Part shown: piece by piece, positions 32,084 to 39,948 of the stretch
How the letters are laid out: every line of letters begins with the position of its first letter
Numbering within the stretch: the stretch's first letter is position 1
IMG/VR virus record: IMGVR_UViG_3300033052_000118
Coordinates: 1-41,718 of that record
Reading direction: 5' to 3' (one strand)
Length of the DNA: 41,718 nt
Source of the DNA: a virus
The notes under the pieces: generated by a model
The model's database searches: none
Told to the model about the DNA's origin: nothing
What the model saw: only the letters and a program-made list of their open reading frames with translations
Made by a program: the position numbers and the translations under genes

Positions 32084-32730
32084 CCCAGCAGGACCTGCCC
32101 CAAGTGGAAACCACCCTGACGCCGGCGCCGGCCGGCGGCATGGGCCCGATGTACACCGCTCTGGCCAAGGCGCAAGGCGCCTTCCAGTCGATCGAGAAAA
32201 ACCGCACGGTCATCATAGACATCAAGGACAAGGACACCGGCCGCAAGATCGGCTCCTACGACTTCCGCTATGCGGACCTGCAGGAGATCCGCGAGAAGAC
32301 CACCCCGGCCCTGTCCGCCAATGGCCTGTGCCTGTTCCAGTTGGTGACCGAGGAAGGCAATGGCACGGTCATTCGCACGGTGCTGGGCCATACCAGCGGC
32401 GCCGAGATCACGGCCGTCATGCGCGTGCAGCGCGGCGACGGCGACATCAAGAAGTTCGGCGCCAACATCACCTACCTGCGTCGGTACGTCGTGACCGCCC
32501 TGCTTGGCGTGGCCGCGGACGATGACCTGGACGAGGACCGCGAGCCAGGTGCAGGCGAAGGCCTGTCTCCGGTACAGCCCGAGGTGCACACCGGCATGCG
32601 CGACGCCAAGACCATCGGCGAACTGAGCAAGGTCATGGGCGCCCTGGAGAAAGGAGAAAAGGCGAAGTACTCCGACTACTTCAACCAGCGCATGCAGGAG
32701 CTGCGCGTGGCTACGCAGGAGGCAGCATGA
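32080..32730 (+). CDS. erf: ERF-family single-strand annealing protein
   Basis: 216 residues. The ERF pattern is clear: MYTALAKAQGAFQSIEKN, YDFRYADLQEIREKTTPALS, then NGLCLFQLVT, and ITYLRRYVVTALLGVAADDD near 150. ERF proteins anneal complementary single strands and, with a 5'-3' exonuclease, circularise or recombine phage DNA independently of RecA. The YqaJ-type exonuclease lies two genes downstream, giving a Red-like pair. Both ends overlap neighbours by 4 bases. Confidence 0.93.
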   Translation: MTQQDLPQVETTLTPAPAGGMGPMYTALAKAQGAFQSIEKNRTVIIDIKDKDTGRKIGSYDFRYADLQEIREKTTPALSANGLCLFQLVTEEGNGTVIRTVLGHTSGAEITAVMRVQRGDGDIKKFGANITYLRRYVVTALLGVAADDDLDEDREPGAGEGLSPVQPEVHTGMRDAKTIGELSKVMGALEKGEKAKYSDYFNQRMQELRVATQEAA

Positions 32731-33017
32731 GCGCCAAGCATACGCCGGGGCGCGCGGTCATGCCCATCATGGGCGCCACGCTGTTGAGCGAAATCCCCTT
32801 CGCAATGATCGCCCCGCACGAGGCGCAGGCCCAGCGGAATCACGGCCAGTCTCTGGAGCGGATTGCGCAGCGTGGTGGGCTGGCTGCTTGCGAAGCCCTC
32901 GACATCATCGAGGGCCGCCGCTGGGGATCCGCAAAGCCCTGCATCGAAAACGAGCGATACCTTATCAACAAGGTGCGTGCGTGGCGAGCCGCCAAAGCCA
33001 CCGGAGAAGCAGTATGA
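32727..33017 (+). CDS. Small conserved-type protein between ERF and exonuclease
   Basis: 96 residues, MSAKHTPGRAVMPIMGATLL. Its C-terminus (CIENERYLINKVRAWRAAKA) is basic and helical; earlier QRNHGQSLERIAQRGGLAAC is likely a helical pair. Overlaps on both sides point to coupling with the recombination genes. Not recognised as a named family. Confidence 0.73.
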   Translation: MSAKHTPGRAVMPIMGATLLSEIPFAMIAPHEAQAQRNHGQSLERIAQRGGLAACEALDIIEGRRWGSAKPCIENERYLINKVRAWRAAKATGEAV

Positions 33018-33682
33018 CCTGCACCCAAGAGCGCTTCGAGCGCGACGTCGCCGAGCACCAGATGACTGTGCTCCACGAGGACGGCGTGTACCGCCACATC
33101 CGCTTCCGCAGGCCCGACTCATCGAGTATGCACTTCGACTTGATCACCTACCCGAGCTATCTAGTCTACTCAGGCGATATGGGGTGCTACGTGTTCTCGC
33201 GCCTGACGGATATGTTCGAGTTCTTCCGCACTGACCGGCTCCACAGGAAAGACCCGAGCAAGCTTTACATCAACCGCGGCTACTGGTCCGAGAAGCTGCA
33301 GGCCGTAGACGGCTCGCGTCGCGGTGGCAATGCTACCGAGTTCTGCGAGGAGAAATTTACCCGGGTCATCAACGAGTACCGGGTCAACTGGATCCGGGAG
33401 GGCCGCGAGAGCCTCACCAAGGTCCAACGCCGCGAGCTGTGGGAAGCCGTGGATGATGACGTGCTGCGCTACCTCGACGAAGGCGAGCATTCCGTCTACC
33501 CAAGAGCCAACGACTTCTCCTGGTCCGTCGGTCGCGACACCCACCACTATCACTTCGCGGATCTGTGGGAGCACGACTTTACCGACTACACCTTCCACTT
33601 CACCTGGTGCTGCTACGCCATCGCTTGGGCGATCGGCCAGTACGACGCAGCGAAGGCGCCTGCAGCAGCGGAGGCAGCGTGA
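33014..33682 (+). CDS. Early phage protein rich in aromatic residues, unknown function
   Basis: 222 residues from the ATG at 33014 (MTCTQERFERDVAEHQMTVL). It is unusually rich in Tyr, Phe, Trp and His, with motifs HFDLITYPSYLVYSGDMGCY and FTWCCYAIAWAIGQYDAAKA at the end. No membrane helix is convincing. It sits between ERF and exonuclease genes and overlaps both neighbours. Similar proteins occur in many temperate phages without a known role. Confidence 0.77.
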   Translation: MTCTQERFERDVAEHQMTVLHEDGVYRHIRFRRPDSSSMHFDLITYPSYLVYSGDMGCYVFSRLTDMFEFFRTDRLHRKDPSKLYINRGYWSEKLQAVDGSRRGGNATEFCEEKFTRVINEYRVNWIREGRESLTKVQRRELWEAVDDDVLRYLDEGEHSVYPRANDFSWSVGRDTHHYHFADLWEHDFTDYTFHFTWCCYAIAWAIGQYDAAKAPAAAEAA

Positions 33683-34311
33683 GGATCGTCACCTGCACCC
33701 AAGGCTCGCCTGCGTGGCACGCGGCTCGCAGTGGCGTGATTACCGCCAGCATGTTCCGTGTCGCTCGGTCGCGCAAGAAGAACGGCGAGCGCACTGACGA
33801 AGCCCTCAACTACGCCTTCCGCTTGGCTATCGAGCGCATCAGCGGCGCGCCGCTGGATGGCGGCTTCGAGACGTGGCAGATGCGTCGCGGCCAGGAACTG
33901 GAGGCGGACGCTCGCATCGCGCACCAGGCCGATATAGGCGAGTTCGTTGAACCGGTCGGCATGGTGCTGTCCGACGACGGCAACTTCGGCGCCAGCGCAG
34001 ACGGCTGGATCCGCAAGGACGGCGGCGCCGAATACAAGTGCCTCATCGCGCCGGACGAGCTGCGCACGGTGCTGATCGACCACGACCTGAAGAAGTTCGA
34101 TGACCAGGTGTACGGGAATCTGTGGCTGTCCGGGCGCTCCTGGTGGGATTTTGCCCTGTACTGCCCCGCCCTGAAGGCCATCGGCAAGGACTTCTTCCGC
34201 TGGCGCATCCAGCGGGACGAGGAGTACATCGACGCCATGGTGGAAGACCTGATGGACTTCGACCGCCTGGTGCAAAGCAACGTGGCCGAGCTGCGCAAGC
34301 TGGCCGCCTGA
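33679..34311 (+). CDS. YqaJ/lambda-type 5'-3' exonuclease
   Basis: 210 residues from a GTG that overlaps the previous stop (GTGA). The start [19 protein letters not shown] (8-26) is the classic lambda exonuclease/YqaJ motif. [11 protein letters not shown] (69-79), D108 in ASADGW and E118-x-K120 in AEYKC form the PD-(D/E)xK active site. The enzyme digests 5' strands to give single-stranded tails for the ERF annealing protein. Length fits the family. Confidence 0.94.
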   Translation: MRIVTCTQGSPAWHAARSGVITASMFRVARSRKKNGERTDEALNYAFRLAIERISGAPLDGGFETWQMRRGQELEADARIAHQADIGEFVEPVGMVLSDDGNFGASADGWIRKDGGAEYKCLIAPDELRTVLIDHDLKKFDDQVYGNLWLSGRSWWDFALYCPALKAIGKDFFRWRIQRDEEYIDAMVEDLMDFDRLVQSNVAELRKLAA

Positions 34312-34328
34312 CCCAACGGAGACCGAAT

Positions 34329-35477
34329 ATGTGGTTTCGCAACCTCACCCTCTACCGGCTACCCAACTTCGATCTGAGCGCCGAGGAACTGACCCATGCG
34401 CTGTTGGGGCACGCCTACATCCCGTGCACCGACCTGGAAATGTCCTCGCAAGGCTGGGTCGCACCGCGCGACGGCGGCGGCCTGGTGCATAGCGTCAACG
34501 GCCAAATGCTCATCACCCTCTGCGTCGAGAAGAAGCTGTTGCCGGCAGCCGTGGTCAACGAGGCAACCCGAGAGCGCGCAGCGGAGGCCGAGGAGAAGCA
34601 AGGCTTCAAGCCCGGCCGCAAGCAACTGCGCGAGATCAAGGAAGCTGTCACCGACGAGCTGCTGCCGAAGGCCTTCAGCATCCGGACCAAGATTGCCGCG
34701 TGGATCGACCCCGCCAACGGCTGGCTGGCGATCGATGCGCCCAGCAGCGCAAAGGCTGACGCCCTCACCGGCTACCTGTTCAAGTCCGTCGACAAGCTGG
34801 AACTGGCTACCGTGCGCGTCAAGCATGCGCCGGTGGCCGCAATGACAGAATGGCTCGCCACCGACTCCGCACCTGCCAGCTTCACGATCGACCAGGACGC
34901 CGAGCTGCGCGCCACCGGCGAAGGCCGCGCCACCGTGCGCTATGTGCAGCATGCTCTGGAGCAGGCGGACGTGAGCCGCCACATCGCCGCCGGCAAGCGC
35001 TGCACCCATCTGGCCATGACGTGGAATGACCGCGTCTCGTTCGTGCTGACCGACGGGCTGACGATCAAGCGCGTTGCGGCGCTGGATGTCATCAAGGAAA
35101 CCGCCGGCGCGACAGAGCAGACCGCAGACGAGGCCTTCGACGGCGACTTCCTGCTCATGGCCGGCGAGCTCGGCCGCATGCTGGCGGACCTGATCGACGC
35201 GCTGGGCGGCGAACAGGCGCCCGAGGCGCCTAACGACCTGGTATCCGCTGCGGAGGATGCGGCATCGCCGGCAAGCGGGGAACCCGACCCGCTTTACCCT
35301 CAAGCCGTGGATCTTGTCCAGAAGGCCAAGCGCGCCAGCATCTCGCTGGTCCAGCGCCATCTCTGCATTGGTTACAACCGCGCGGCGCGCCTGCTCGATC
35401 AGATGGAGGGCGGCCGCATCGTCTCCCCCATGAGCTCCGACGGCAGCCGCAAGGTTCTGGCCGGAGCGACATCATGA
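34329..35477 (+). CDS. rdgC: RdgC-like protein fused to an FtsK-gamma domain
   Basis: 382 residues from the ATG at 34329 with GGAGACC upstream. Residues 1-300 follow Rdg[58 protein letters not shown]. RdgC binds duplex DNA as a ring and restrains RecA. After an acidic linker, residues 320-382 ([40 protein letters not shown]) match the FtsK gamma winged helix that reads KOPS and activates XerD. Host RdgC lacks this domain. The fusion might guide RdgC to polar sites; that is inference. Confidence 0.9.
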   Translation: MWFRNLTLYRLPNFDLSAEELTHALLGHAYIPCTDLEMSSQGWVAPRDGGGLVHSVNGQMLITLCVEKKLLPAAVVNEATRERAAEAEEKQGFKPGRKQLREIKEAVTDELLPKAFSIRTKIAAWIDPANGWLAIDAPSSAKADALTGYLFKSVDKLELATVRVKHAPVAAMTEWLATDSAPASFTIDQDAELRATGEGRATVRYVQHALEQADVSRHIAAGKRCTHLAMTWNDRVSFVLTDGLTIKRVAALDVIKETAGATEQTADEAFDGDFLLMAGELGRMLADLIDALGGEQAPEAPNDLVSAAEDAASPASGEPDPLYPQAVDLVQKAKRASISLVQRHLCIGYNRAARLLDQMEGGRIVSPMSSDGSRKVLAGATS

Positions 35478-36079
35478 CCAAGAGGACTTGGGTTACTTGG
35501 TCGCCGGCCGAGGATGCCATCCTGGGCGAGCTGTGGGCATCGGATCGCCCCCTCAAGGAAGGCCTGCATCGCCTGCCGAGGCGGACGCACCGCGCTGCGG
35601 TCGCTCATGGCTATGAGCTCGGGCTCGGCGAGCGCACGATCAAGCGTGACTACTCGCCGACCTGGGAAGCCATCAAGGCTGTCTTGGCCAACCAACGCCT
35701 GAGCGCGAAGGCGCTGGCAGTGCTTACCGGCGCCTCGTTGCGCGCCGTCTCGCAACAGCTCGCCGATCACCATGGCGAGGACGTCCACATTGCGAACTAC
35801 AGCAAGGCCAATGCCCGTGGGATACCCACCGCGCTCTGGGTTCTCGGGAAGGGTGAGGACGCAGCGCGCCCGCCACGGACCCCGCTGAGCGAGATCTACA
35901 AGCGCCAGTACCGGCGCCTGAAGGAAGACCGCCCCGACCTGCTGGGAACCAAGAACGCCGCCATGCGCCTGCGCTACGCAGAAAAGACCGGGAAGCTGAT
36001 TCGGCGCGACCCTGCAGCCGCCTGGATCCCAGCTGCCCAGCCAGCCACGCACGGCGTCTCGCAATACGGTGCGCAATGA
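35474..36079 (+). CDS. Myb/SANT-type DNA-binding protein
   Basis: 201 residues. The start [17 protein letters not shown] resembles a SANT/Myb-like three-helix domain, followed by [20 protein letters not shown] second helix-turn-helix lies near 80-110 ([20 protein letters not shown]). The basic C-terminus ([20 protein letters not shown]) may also touch DNA. It overlaps the RdgC-fusion stop by 4 bases. A transcriptional role in the left operon is likely. Confidence 0.75.
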   Translation: MTKRTWVTWSPAEDAILGELWASDRPLKEGLHRLPRRTHRAAVAHGYELGLGERTIKRDYSPTWEAIKAVLANQRLSAKALAVLTGASLRAVSQQLADHHGEDVHIANYSKANARGIPTALWVLGKGEDAARPPRTPLSEIYKRQYRRLKEDRPDLLGTKNAAMRLRYAEKTGKLIRRDPAAAWIPAAQPATHGVSQYGAQ

Positions 36080-36210
36080 CTGTGTGCCTCATATCCCTGA
36101 TCGTGAGCGTGCTGGGCCTTCGGATCGCTATGGCAGTCGGCCTGAGAGCCCAGCACAACTTCATGAAGAAGCTGGCCCAACCCATCCATGACCACAGAAA
36201 TGACCTCTAA
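36076..36210 (+). CDS. 44-residue membrane peptide
   Basis: The ATG overlaps the preceding stop (ATGA). [20 protein letters not shown] begins with a single hydrophobic helix, with LRAQHNFMKKLAQ as a basic cytoplasmic tail. It overlaps the next gene by 23 bases. Gene overlap and typical topology support it, though it is short and unassigned. Confidence 0.5.
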   Translation: MTVCLISLIVSVLGLRIAMAVGLRAQHNFMKKLAQPIHDHRNDL

Positions 36211-36472
36211 CAAATACGCAAAGCTCGACGCCCTGGTGCTGGACCGAATCGGCAAGGGCCATAACCAGTTCGCCACCATCTTCACCGGCGACGTCAAAAC
36301 GGAATGCGAACGCATTGCCAAGGAGGAGGAAGACACCCGCCGGTCGACCTACGGCATCGACCCGTTCCGGATCTGCGATCGGCGACTGCAGGCGATGCGT
36401 CGCGCCGGGAAGATCCGCTTCAACGGCAGCGGCCAGGACAAGGGCTGGGAGAAGATCGGAGGCCAGGCATGA
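36188..36472 (+). CDS. Small early protein, likely DNA-binding
   Basis: 94 residues, MTTEMTSNKYAKLDALVLDR; a second ATG at 36200 is equally likely as the start since neither has a strong ribosome site. GHNQFATIFTGDVKTECERI looks like a helical pair, and DRRLQAMRRAGKIRFNGSGQ resembles the wing part of a winged-helix fold found in small phage proteins. It overlaps the next gene by 4 bases. Confidence 0.7.
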   Translation: MTTEMTSNKYAKLDALVLDRIGKGHNQFATIFTGDVKTECERIAKEEEDTRRSTYGIDPFRICDRRLQAMRRAGKIRFNGSGQDKGWEKIGGQA

Positions 36473-37407
36473 ACGAGAAGAACGAAAAGCAGGCGCTGCT
36501 CGATGAACTGGACTGGTGCATCGAGAATGGTATGTCTGGGCCGCGAAGCAAAGAAGCGCTGGTAGCCGCTCGCGCGGCGCTGGCGCAGCAACCGCAAGGC
36601 GAGCCGCGATCTCACCTTCGGCAGTGGTCCGACGTGATTGCCCAGCTTCCTGTCTCGCGTGAAGCCGCTCCCGTAGCGCAGGGGCTGACGGACGAGCAGA
36701 TTCGAGCGGTTTCCGTGAAATATGCCGCGTTCGTCGAGGCCGGGAAATACGACATCACCAAGTATGACTGCGAGGAAGATTTCTTCAACTGTGTCCGCGC
36801 CATCCTCGCCCAATCCGCCGTTACGGCACCCTTACAGGGTACGCAGGAGCCGAGCGCCAGCGCGCACTTCACGATGGAGCAGATGCAGGAGTACGCCGAG
36901 GGGTACTACAACGGGCGCGTGCAGACCGAGCGGAGCGCCAGCGGGCAACAGGCAGTAAGCGATGCCGACATTTCAGCCGCGCTTGAATTCATGGTGGACG
37001 CAGACAGCGCGGAAAAGATGCGCAGCGTCTGCCGGCAGTTGCGGCCTGATCTGGTTGCGGAGCTTGTCCGGCGCCGCATTATTGACGAGAAGTACGCACC
37101 CGCCGCCCCTGCGCCGACTCAGGGTACGCAGGAGCCGAGCGCCAGCGCGCAACAGGCGGAGCCGGTGGTTACCGCCATCCCGCCAGAAGCTGGCTATATC
37201 GGCTGGGTATTCACGCAGTATCCGGATGGCCGAATCGAGGTGATGCGACCCGACCAACAGAGCCAGTGTCTGAACATCAAAGACCTGCCGGTCAGATGGG
37301 CCGCGCTGTTCCATGAGATGGCGCGAGCCCTAAGCCTGCCTCTCGCCGCACCTGCGCCGAGCGCATCGCCTGCCGAGCAGATAGAGGATGCGGAGCCGAC
37401 TGCATGA
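36469..37407 (+). CDS. Mosaic early protein with duplicated linker
   Basis: 312 residues from the ATG at 36469 (MNEKNEKQALLDELDWCIEN). It is made of short helical modules joined by Pro/Ala/Ser/Gln-rich linkers. The linker text QGTQEPSASA occurs twice and is encoded by an exact 32-base direct repeat; a third related copy is near 36937. One module, YIGWVFTQYPDGRIEVMRPD, is beta-rich. Such linker-module proteins are common at the end of early operons in betaproteobacterial phages. No function is recognised. Confidence 0.72.
   Translation: MNEKNEKQALLDELDWCIENGMSGPRSKEALVAARAALAQQPQGEPRSHLRQWSDVIAQLPVSREAAPVAQGLTDEQIRAVSVKYAAFVEAGKYDITKYDCEEDFFNCVRAILAQSAVTAPLQGTQEPSASAHFTMEQMQEYAEGYYNGRVQTERSASGQQAVSDADISAALEFMVDADSAEKMRSVCRQLRPDLVAELVRRRIIDEKYAPAAPAPTQGTQEPSASAQQAEPVVTAIPPEAGYIGWVFTQYPDGRIEVMRPDQQSQCLNIKDLPVRWAALFHEMARALSLPLAAPAPSASPAEQIEDAEPTA
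36835..37151 (+). repeat. Exact 32-bp direct repeat within one gene
   Basis: The 32 bases at 36835-36866 recur without change at 37120-37151, 285 bases later, both in frame and coding for QGTQEPSASA plus flanks. Identity at all codon wobble positions indicates recent duplication or recombination rather than protein selection. A partial copy (GAGCGCCAGCG) lies near 36935. Confidence 0.85.
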
Positions 37408-37412
37408 GCCGC

Positions 37413-37586
37413 CTACGAATCCAACTGTGCGAGCTCAATCGGGTCGTCATCGCCCTTCCCGCCAACATTCACCAGAACGTTGCGCTTGCCGCAACTCGGG
37501 CAGATGAAATAGCAGCCGTCGTCGTCAATCGAAGGATTGGCGAGCTCGAACGACATTTCGAAACCGCATTGCTTGCAGGTCCACAT
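37413..37586 (-). CDS. Zinc-ribbon small protein (minus strand)
   Basis: 57 residues beginning MWTCKQCGFEMSFELANPS, with C4-x2-C7 and C29-x2-C32 (CPSCGKRN) forming a zinc ribbon. AAGGAGG lies 6 bases before the ATG at 37586. An overlapping plus-strand frame of 72 aa has no recognisable feature. Being on the minus strand inside the plus-strand left operon, it needs its own promoter. It may be a small transcription or translation modulator; function unknown. Confidence 0.75.
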   Translation of the reverse strand: MWTCKQCGFEMSFELANPSIDDDGCYFICPSCGKRNVLVNVGGKGDDDPIELAQLDS

Positions 37587-37618
37587 GGCGGCCTCCTTGC
37601 AGATCGGAGAATCCCAGC

Positions 37619-37711
37619 ATGATAAAGGAACGCCCCATCTTCTTCAGTGGTCCCGTACTTTGCCACCCTCGATGTCCGGAAGACACAGCCGCGGGGAGTC
37701 AAGCGCTAGGC
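37619..37711 (+). pseudogene. Frameshifted, truncated N-terminus of an ASCH-like phage protein
   Basis: The ATG at 37619 has GGAGAA upstream and encodes MIKERPIFFSGP, the normal start of small phage ASCH-domain proteins, which continue with a segment like LDGRKTQTRR. Here the frame changes: in another frame the next bases read LDVRKTQPRGVK and then reach a stop at about 37706. One indel near 37655 would explain this. The rest of the gene is missing, replaced by the minus-strand gene ending at 37699. I read it as a remnant, not an active gene. Confidence 0.6.
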
Positions 37712-38004
37712 TTGAACAGGGCCGCGATGGCAACAAGCAACGCAACCACCGAAATGGCCACAGAAACAATCGAAATGCCCAGTGCCCAACGGGCAGATTT
37801 GGCCTGTGACTCGGTGGCAGTAACACCGCGCTCCGATCGCGCGGCCTCTGCCACAGCGTCCGTTGCGGCAGCGTGTCGCTCCCACGCATCGATCATGCGC
37901 AAATTGGCTTCACCGTACACGCCCGAGGCACGCCGACGCTCGAACTCATCCGGCCCCAGTTTGTCTCGCTCGGCCTGTACTTCAGCAATGGACTTGAACG
38001 CCAT
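37699..38004 (-). CDS. Tail-anchored coiled-coil membrane protein (minus strand)
   Basis: 101 residues from the ATG at 38004 (MAFKSIAEVQAERDKLGPDE), with GGAGG 5 bases upstream; a start at 38016 lacks a site. A soluble helical region (residues 1-70) ends with one strongly hydrophobic helix (ALGISIVSVAISVVALLVAI, about 74-93) and a short tail. It is divergent from the DUF1643 gene and probably has its own promoter, as expected for a lysogeny-expressed moron. Function unknown. Confidence 0.75.
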   Translation of the reverse strand: MAFKSIAEVQAERDKLGPDEFERRRASGVYGEANLRMIDAWERHAAATDAVAEAARSERGVTATESQAKSARWALGISIVSVAISVVALLVAIAALFKPSA

Positions 38005-38035
38005 GGAGGCCTCCATTTTTTTCGGGGATCGTAGC

Positions 38036-38557
38036 ATGAAGCACCTGACCACCCAGACCCTCGACGGCGAGGCCGGCTGCATCCTTTCCGACTGCGAGCA
38101 GTACCGGTACCGCCTCTGGCGCGAATGGGACGCCAGCCGGCCGGCGCTGGGGTTCATCATGCTCAACCCGTCTACCGCCGACCACCAGGTCAACGACCCG
38201 ACCATCACCAGGTGCATGCAGCGGGCGCTGGCCGGAAAGTACGGCCGGCTGGAGGTGGTCAACCTCTTCCCGCTGCGCTCGACGGATCCGGCCGGCCTGC
38301 AGACGCATTCGGCGCCACTCGGGCGCGAGGACATCGCCAACGGCGCGGTCATGGATGCGATCAACCGATGCTCGCTGGTGATCTGCGCCTGGGGCGCGCA
38401 CAAGGCGGCGCCGGCGCGCGCGGCCGAGGTGCTGCGGATCGTCAGGATGTGCGGACGCGGCAACCTGCTGCACCATCTGGGCATGAACAAGGATGGCAGC
38501 CCGAAGCATCCCCTGTACATCGCAGCCAAAGTGCAACCGCAGCCTTTCACAGCATGA
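38036..38557 (+). CDS. DUF1643 family protein
   Basis: 173 residues from the ATG at 38036. The family text is clear: RYRLWREWDASRPALGFIML then NPSTADHQVNDPTITRCMQR, and EVVNLFPLRSTDPAGLQTH, with LVICAWGAHKAA. DUF1643 proteins are widespread in phages and mobile elements and have no established biochemical role. A nucleotide- or nucleic acid-related function is suspected. The stop overlaps the next start. Confidence 0.9.
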   Translation: MKHLTTQTLDGEAGCILSDCEQYRYRLWREWDASRPALGFIMLNPSTADHQVNDPTITRCMQRALAGKYGRLEVVNLFPLRSTDPAGLQTHSAPLGREDIANGAVMDAINRCSLVICAWGAHKAAPARAAEVLRIVRMCGRGNLLHHLGMNKDGSPKHPLYIAAKVQPQPFTA

Positions 38558-38832
38558 CTGAAGCGGCGGCACATATCATGGAAACTACCCGGAGAGATTG
38601 GGGCAAACTGATGGAATCCCTGACCTTGACCAAGGAAGAAATCACCGAAGCCACTGGCTACCGCCGCCCGGCTGACCAGCTTGCCGCCCTTCTTAAGGCC
38701 GGCATCCCTGCTGATCGCCGCCCAGACGGAAGTGTGCGGGTATGGCGCCATCACCTGGTGGGCATCGGTGGCGGCAAGCCCAAAGCGCCGCGGCGCCGGC
38801 CCGAGCTCGCCTCTGACAGGAAGGCAGCATGA
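38554..38832 (+). CDS. DUF4224-like, excisionase-position protein
   Basis: 92 residues from the ATG at 38554, which overlaps the DUF1643 stop; an ATG at 38611 (MESLTLTKEEITEATGYRRP) with GGGG upstream is an alternative giving 73 aa. LTKEEITEATGYRRPADQLA plus ALLKAGIPADRRPDGSVRVW matches DUF4224, usually encoded just before phage integrases. A directionality factor role is likely from position and small basic character. It overlaps the integrase start by 4 bases. Confidence 0.82.
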   Translation: MTEAAAHIMETTRRDWGKLMESLTLTKEEITEATGYRRPADQLAALLKAGIPADRRPDGSVRVWRHHLVGIGGGKPKAPRRRPELASDRKAA

Positions 38833-39929
38833 TCGGCCGGCGCAAAAAAGCTTCCCCGCTCCCCTCGCGCGTCTATGAGAAGAACGGCGCCTGGTACTTC
38901 GTGGACATCCGACGGAAGTGGCACAAGCTCTGCCGCGTCAGCGATGGCTTGACCGCGCTCTATACCGCGCTGGCAAACATCAACCGCGACTTGGACGAGC
39001 GGCAGACGAACACCATGCCGGCCTTGGTTGATGCCTGGCTCCTGGCCAAGCTCGGCTCCTACGCCACCAAGACCCAGGAGGAATATCGGCGCATGGCTAC
39101 GTTCATCCGCTCAGAGTTCGATGCACAGTGGCTCGTCGAGGACGTGGAGCCCAAGGACATCGCCCGCTTCCTGGACAAGCATTTCGAGGCGAAGCCGAAC
39201 GCCAGCAACAAGTATCGGGCGCTGCTGTCGGTGATGTTCACGTTTGCCGTCCGGAAGGGTCTACGGAACGCCAACCCGGTGAGCGAGGTTGCCGGGGCGA
39301 CCGAGGGCAAGCGTGATCGATACATCACTGACGCCGAACTCGACGCCGTGCGCGCCGCGGCGTTGCTTGGAAACGACGACAAGCCCACGCCGTCCGGGCC
39401 GCCAATCGTCGCGCTGATCGACCTGGCCTATCAGACGGCGCAGCGCATTGGCGATCTGCTGGCGCTGAACTGGTCAGACGTGAGCGCAGATGGGATCATG
39501 TTCCACCCCGCTAAAACGGTGAACAGCTCGGGCGTGCGCATGCTGGTCGAGATGACGCCAGACCTGCAGGCGACGCTGGACAGCGCCAAGGCTGGCAAGG
39601 TGAAGGCAATCGGCCCAGTGATTTGCACGCAGGCGGGCGGCAGGTTCACCTACAGCGGCGCCCAGACGGCGTGGAAGAGGGCCTGCCAGCGCGCCAGGCA
39701 GCGGTACGAGAAGGCATGCGGGGAGAGTGGCGAGATGCCAGATCCGCGCCACTTGGTCGGGATGCATTTCCACGACCTGCGGGCGAAGGCACTGACGGAT
39801 CTGCGAAGGCAAGCCGGAGCGGCTGCAGCCCAAGCCCTCGCAGGCCATACGACCGCCGAAATGACCGCGCACTATACGAAATCGCGCGAGATCGAGCGCG
39901 TCACCCCCGTCAAGGTTGAGCATCGATAG
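38829..39929 (+). CDS. int: Tyrosine-family integrase
   Basis: 366 residues. The N-terminal arm-binding domain (RVYEKNGAWYFVDIRRKWHK) is followed by a SAM-like core-binding domain at about 62-150 and the catalytic domain. Catalytic residues visible: R206 in TAQRIGDL, K229 in HPAKT, H315 and R318 in HDLR, H340 in LAGHT, and Y349 in MTAHYTK. It integrates and, with the upstream small protein, excises the phage at attP. Being last in the left operon, attP should lie close to 39930. Confidence 0.95.
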   Translation: MIGRRKKASPLPSRVYEKNGAWYFVDIRRKWHKLCRVSDGLTALYTALANINRDLDERQTNTMPALVDAWLLAKLGSYATKTQEEYRRMATFIRSEFDAQWLVEDVEPKDIARFLDKHFEAKPNASNKYRALLSVMFTFAVRKGLRNANPVSEVAGATEGKRDRYITDAELDAVRAAALLGNDDKPTPSGPPIVALIDLAYQTAQRIGDLLALNWSDVSADGIMFHPAKTVNSSGVRMLVEMTPDLQATLDSAKAGKVKAIGPVICTQAGGRFTYSGAQTAWKRACQRARQRYEKACGESGEMPDPRHLVGMHFHDLRAKALTDLRRQAGAAAAQALAGHTTAEMTAHYTKSREIERVTPVKVEHR

Positions 39930-39948
39930 ACATGCGCTGTCACGGCTC

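Noticed and set aside
31405-32589. 394-aa minus-strand frame opposite the coiled-coil and ERF genes
   Set aside because: It is a Ser/Ala/Arg mirror of a coiled-coil gene and conflicts with a clear ERF family protein.
37404-37622. 72-aa plus-strand frame after the mosaic early gene
   Set aside because: Although its start overlaps the previous stop, the opposite strand encodes a convincing CxxC...CxxC zinc ribbon with a perfect ribosome site.
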